From Clostridiales bacterium 1_7_47FAA (GTDB taxonomy: Bacteria > Bacillota > Clostridia > Lachnospirales > Lachnospiraceae): a stretch of DNA of 64,000 nucleotides. Below the pieces are notes generated by a model. The model was not told the origin of the DNA and made no database searches. It worked only from the letters and a program-made list of their open reading frames with translations. The position numbers and the translations under genes are program-made. Each line of letters opens with the position of its first letter. Positions within the stretch are counted from its first letter, which is position 1. Positions 62,134 to 64,000 of this stretch are shown here, one piece after another. The stretch spans positions 2,505,693 to 2,569,692 of the forward strand of contig DS990260.1 in assembly GCA_000155435.1 (NCBI GenBank), written 5' to 3'.

Positions 62134-63885
62134 CTAAGCTATCATCTGGAAGAACTCAGCAACCGGTCCCAGTGACAATGCCGGGAAAAAGCTGAGAGCG
62201 CCTACTAACAGCACCACAAATATCAGTAAGGATATAAACATGGCATTGTGCGTGGGAAGGGTGCCGGAGCTTACCGCTACCTTCTTCTTGCCCACCAGGC
62301 TGCCTGCGATAGCCAGTGTCGCGAACATTGGCAGGAATCTTACAAAAAGCATGACCAGTCCAATGCTCACATTTAGGAATGGGGTATTTGCATTGAATCC
62401 TGCAAACGCCGAACCATTATTGCCGCCTGCGGATGAATATGCGTACAGCATCTCGGACAGTCCATGGGCGCCCGGGTTATTCAGGCTGTCATGGGTGGAA
62501 GGAAGCAGGGCTGCAATCCCGCTGCCCACCAGGATGGCAATGGGGGTTGCCAGACATACAAGGACTGCCATCTTCATTTCAAAAGGCTCTATCTTCTTAC
62601 ACAGGTACTCCGGCGTACGGCCCACCATCAATCCTGCTATGAACACGGTCATGATGGCAAATCCAATCATGCCGTACAGCCCGCAGCCCGTTCCTCCGAA
62701 TACCACCTCGCCAAGCTGCATCAGAAGCATCGGGACAAGTCCGCCAAGGGGCGTGTAGCTGTCATGCATGGAGTTGACGGAACCATTGGAGGCAGCCGTT
62801 GTAAAGGTTGCCCAGGTAGCGGAAGTGGCGATGCCGAACCTTGTCTCCTTGCCTTCCATGTTGCCTCCTGCCTGTCCTTCGGTCCCCATGTATACGGAGC
62901 CGTCCTGGGCCAGCTGGGGCGTGCCCGCCTGCTCATTATAGCCCACAACCACAAGGGCCACCGCCAGCATGATGAACATGGCAAGGAAGATGGCAATTCC
63001 CTGGCGCTTATCCTTTACATTGCGTCCAAAGGTAAAACAGAGTCCTGCAGGAATCAGCAGCAGGGAAATCATTTCAAATAAATTGGAAAGGGGGGTGGGG
63101 TTCTCAAACGGATGGGCCGAGTTATTGCCCCAGAACCCGCCTCCGTTGGTCCCCAGCTGCTTGATGGCAATCTGGCTTGCGCCGGGGCCTAAGGGAACCA
63201 CTGCCTTGGTCACTTTTGTCGTGGTGCCGTCTTCATTTTCCACCACCACCGGCTCCAGCAGCTGTACTTCATCATACTGTTTAAACGTCTGGGGCACTCC
63301 CTGTGATGCAATGACAAGGGATACAGCCATTGACAGAGGAATCAGTATGTAAAGGACCGTCTTTGTCATATCCGCATAAAAGTTTCCGATACCTGTTTTC
63401 TTTACCCTCACAAATCCCCTGATCAGGGCAAACAGGACCGCAATCCCGATAGCGGCTGACACGAAGTTCTGGAAATTCAGTCCCAGCATCTGGCTGAAAT
63501 AGCTCAGTGTGGATTCTCCTGAATAAGCCTGCCAGTTGGTATTGGTGGTAAAGCTTGCTGCCGTGTTAAAGCCCAGGTGCCAGCTTGTGCCCCCAATCCC
63601 TTCCGGATTCAGCGGAAGGAACTTCTGGAAACAGAGGATGGCCCACAGGACAAACAGGCTCAGCACACTGAAAACCGCTGCACAGACCGAATACTTCTTC
63701 CAGTCCATATCCTCATCCGGGTCTATTTTAAGCACCCTGTAAATCACGCGCTCAACCGGCTGCAATACGCCTGAGAGGAAAACATGTTCCCCATTCATAA
63801 CCTTACCCATATAACTTCCAAGGGGTATTGCCAGCAGTACAAGTATTACACAATACACAACCATCTGTACCGTTACATTCATCAT
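62134..63885 (-). CDS. kdpA: Potassium-transporting ATPase subunit A
   Basis: 583 residues, the K+-selective channel-like subunit. Filter regions seen are FTTNTNWQAYSGE, GTNGGGFWGNNSAHPFENP, SNGSVNSMHD and SSAGGNNGSAFAGF. Slightly longer than the E. coli protein (557) owing to an inserted loop near the NEQAGTPQLAQDG segment. The start overlaps the kdpF stop by 4 bp. Confidence 0.98.
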   Translation of the reverse strand: MMNVTVQMVVYCVILVLLAIPLGSYMGKVMNGEHVFLSGVLQPVERVIYRVLKIDPDEDMDWKKYSVCAAVFSVLSLFVLWAILCFQKFLPLNPEGIGGTSWHLGFNTAASFTTNTNWQAYSGESTLSYFSQMLGLNFQNFVSAAIGIAVLFALIRGFVRVKKTGIGNFYADMTKTVLYILIPLSMAVSLVIASQGVPQTFKQYDEVQLLEPVVVENEDGTTTKVTKAVVPLGPGASQIAIKQLGTNGGGFWGNNSAHPFENPTPLSNLFEMISLLLIPAGLCFTFGRNVKDKRQGIAIFLAMFIMLAVALVVVGYNEQAGTPQLAQDGSVYMGTEGQAGGNMEGKETRFGIATSATWATFTTAASNGSVNSMHDSYTPLGGLVPMLLMQLGEVVFGGTGCGLYGMIGFAIMTVFIAGLMVGRTPEYLCKKIEPFEMKMAVLVCLATPIAILVGSGIAALLPSTHDSLNNPGAHGLSEMLYAYSSAGGNNGSAFAGFNANTPFLNVSIGLVMLFVRFLPMFATLAIAGSLVGKKKVAVSSGTLPTHNAMFISLLIFVVLLVGALSFFPALSLGPVAEFFQMIA

Positions 63886-63971
63886 TGTTTATCACCTCTC
63901 AATAGTATAATGACCAGATAGGCCAACAGGAAAACTGCGGTTACACCTATGATACCTAACAGTACTGACAT
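63882..63971 (-). CDS. kdpF: KdpF small subunit
   Basis: 29 residues, one hydrophobic helix: SVLLGIIGVTAVFLLAYLV, ending ILLRGDKQ. KdpF stabilises the pump. GAGGAGGAAAAATCG precedes ATG, and TGA overlaps the kdpA ATG. Size, position and sequence all fit. The kdp promoter lies beyond the window edge. Confidence 0.92.
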   Translation of the reverse strand: MSVLLGIIGVTAVFLLAYLVIILLRGDKQ

Positions 63972-64000
63972 CGATTTTTCCTCCTCGTTTTAAGATAGGG

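Overview
This window looks like chromosomal DNA of a spore-forming, anaerobic Gram-positive of the Lachnospiraceae (Enterocloster / 'Clostridium' bolteae-clostridioforme type). That placement is inference. It rests on moderately GC-rich DNA, strong AGGAGG-type ribosome binding sites, a type III glutamine synthetase, a T-box leader, indolepyruvate:ferredoxin oxidoreductase, a YtvI-like membrane protein, choline-binding-repeat surface proteins and a clostridial-style Kdp/Trk cluster. No tRNA, rRNA, CRISPR array, phage or intact insertion sequence was seen.

Layout. 1-7.3 kb (minus strand): Rho with a long Q/R/D/N repeat insertion, RarA, a polysaccharide deacetylase, a GH25 lysozyme and a second surface protein, both built from choline-binding-type repeats. 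7.4-9.3 kb: one protein fusing a winged helix, a LicC-like nucleotidyltransferase and a LicA-like choline kinase, the probable source of the phosphocholine those repeats bind. 9.7-14.6 kb: glnN, fba, thrC. 14.9-17.6 kb: an Rpn-type nuclease, sfsA, a Cys-rich small protein and a solo feoA. 17.6-22.96 kb: a sugar-acid catabolic operon (KDG-type permease, split altronate-type dehydratase, FAH-family enzyme, DapA-family aldolase) with a divergent IclR regulator. 22.96-24.26 kb: a gene-free 1.3 kb stretch packed with palindromic and tandem repeats. 24.3-28.6 kb: paaK-iorB-iorA behind a T-box leader whose specifier reads as Trp. 28.8-34.3 kb: uracil/xanthine permease, Suv3-like helicase, DUF6483-type protein, lipoprotein. 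34.5-39 kb (plus strand): FeoB, YtvI-like protein, DUF3810 protein. 39.2-48.3 kb (minus): M3 peptidase, metallophosphoesterase, HAD phosphatase, Xpt, trigger-factor-like lipoprotein, M18 aminopeptidase, LRR protein. 48.5 kb: a YHYH/peptidoglycan-binding protein. 49.4-64 kb (minus): a 14.5 kb potassium-homeostasis locus.

The potassium locus reads, in transcription order: kdpF, kdpA, kdpB, kdpC, a KdpD without its kinase domain, a small membrane protein, terminator; then two TrkA-type proteins, TrkH, a degenerate DUF4118 kinase; then two more TrkA-type proteins, an intact DUF4118 histidine kinase, and KdpE. The sensory functions of a classical KdpD are spread over several proteins.

The most unusual non-coding content is a 300-bp element present twice (23934-24233 and 49066-49367). 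Its long arms differ between copies mostly by paired, compensatory changes, so a fold rather than a protein is being conserved. A different 232-bp double palindrome lies at 22998-23229. Short-period tandem arrays (14, 28, 44 and about 56 bp) sit in several untranslated regions, one of them inside the T-box leader.
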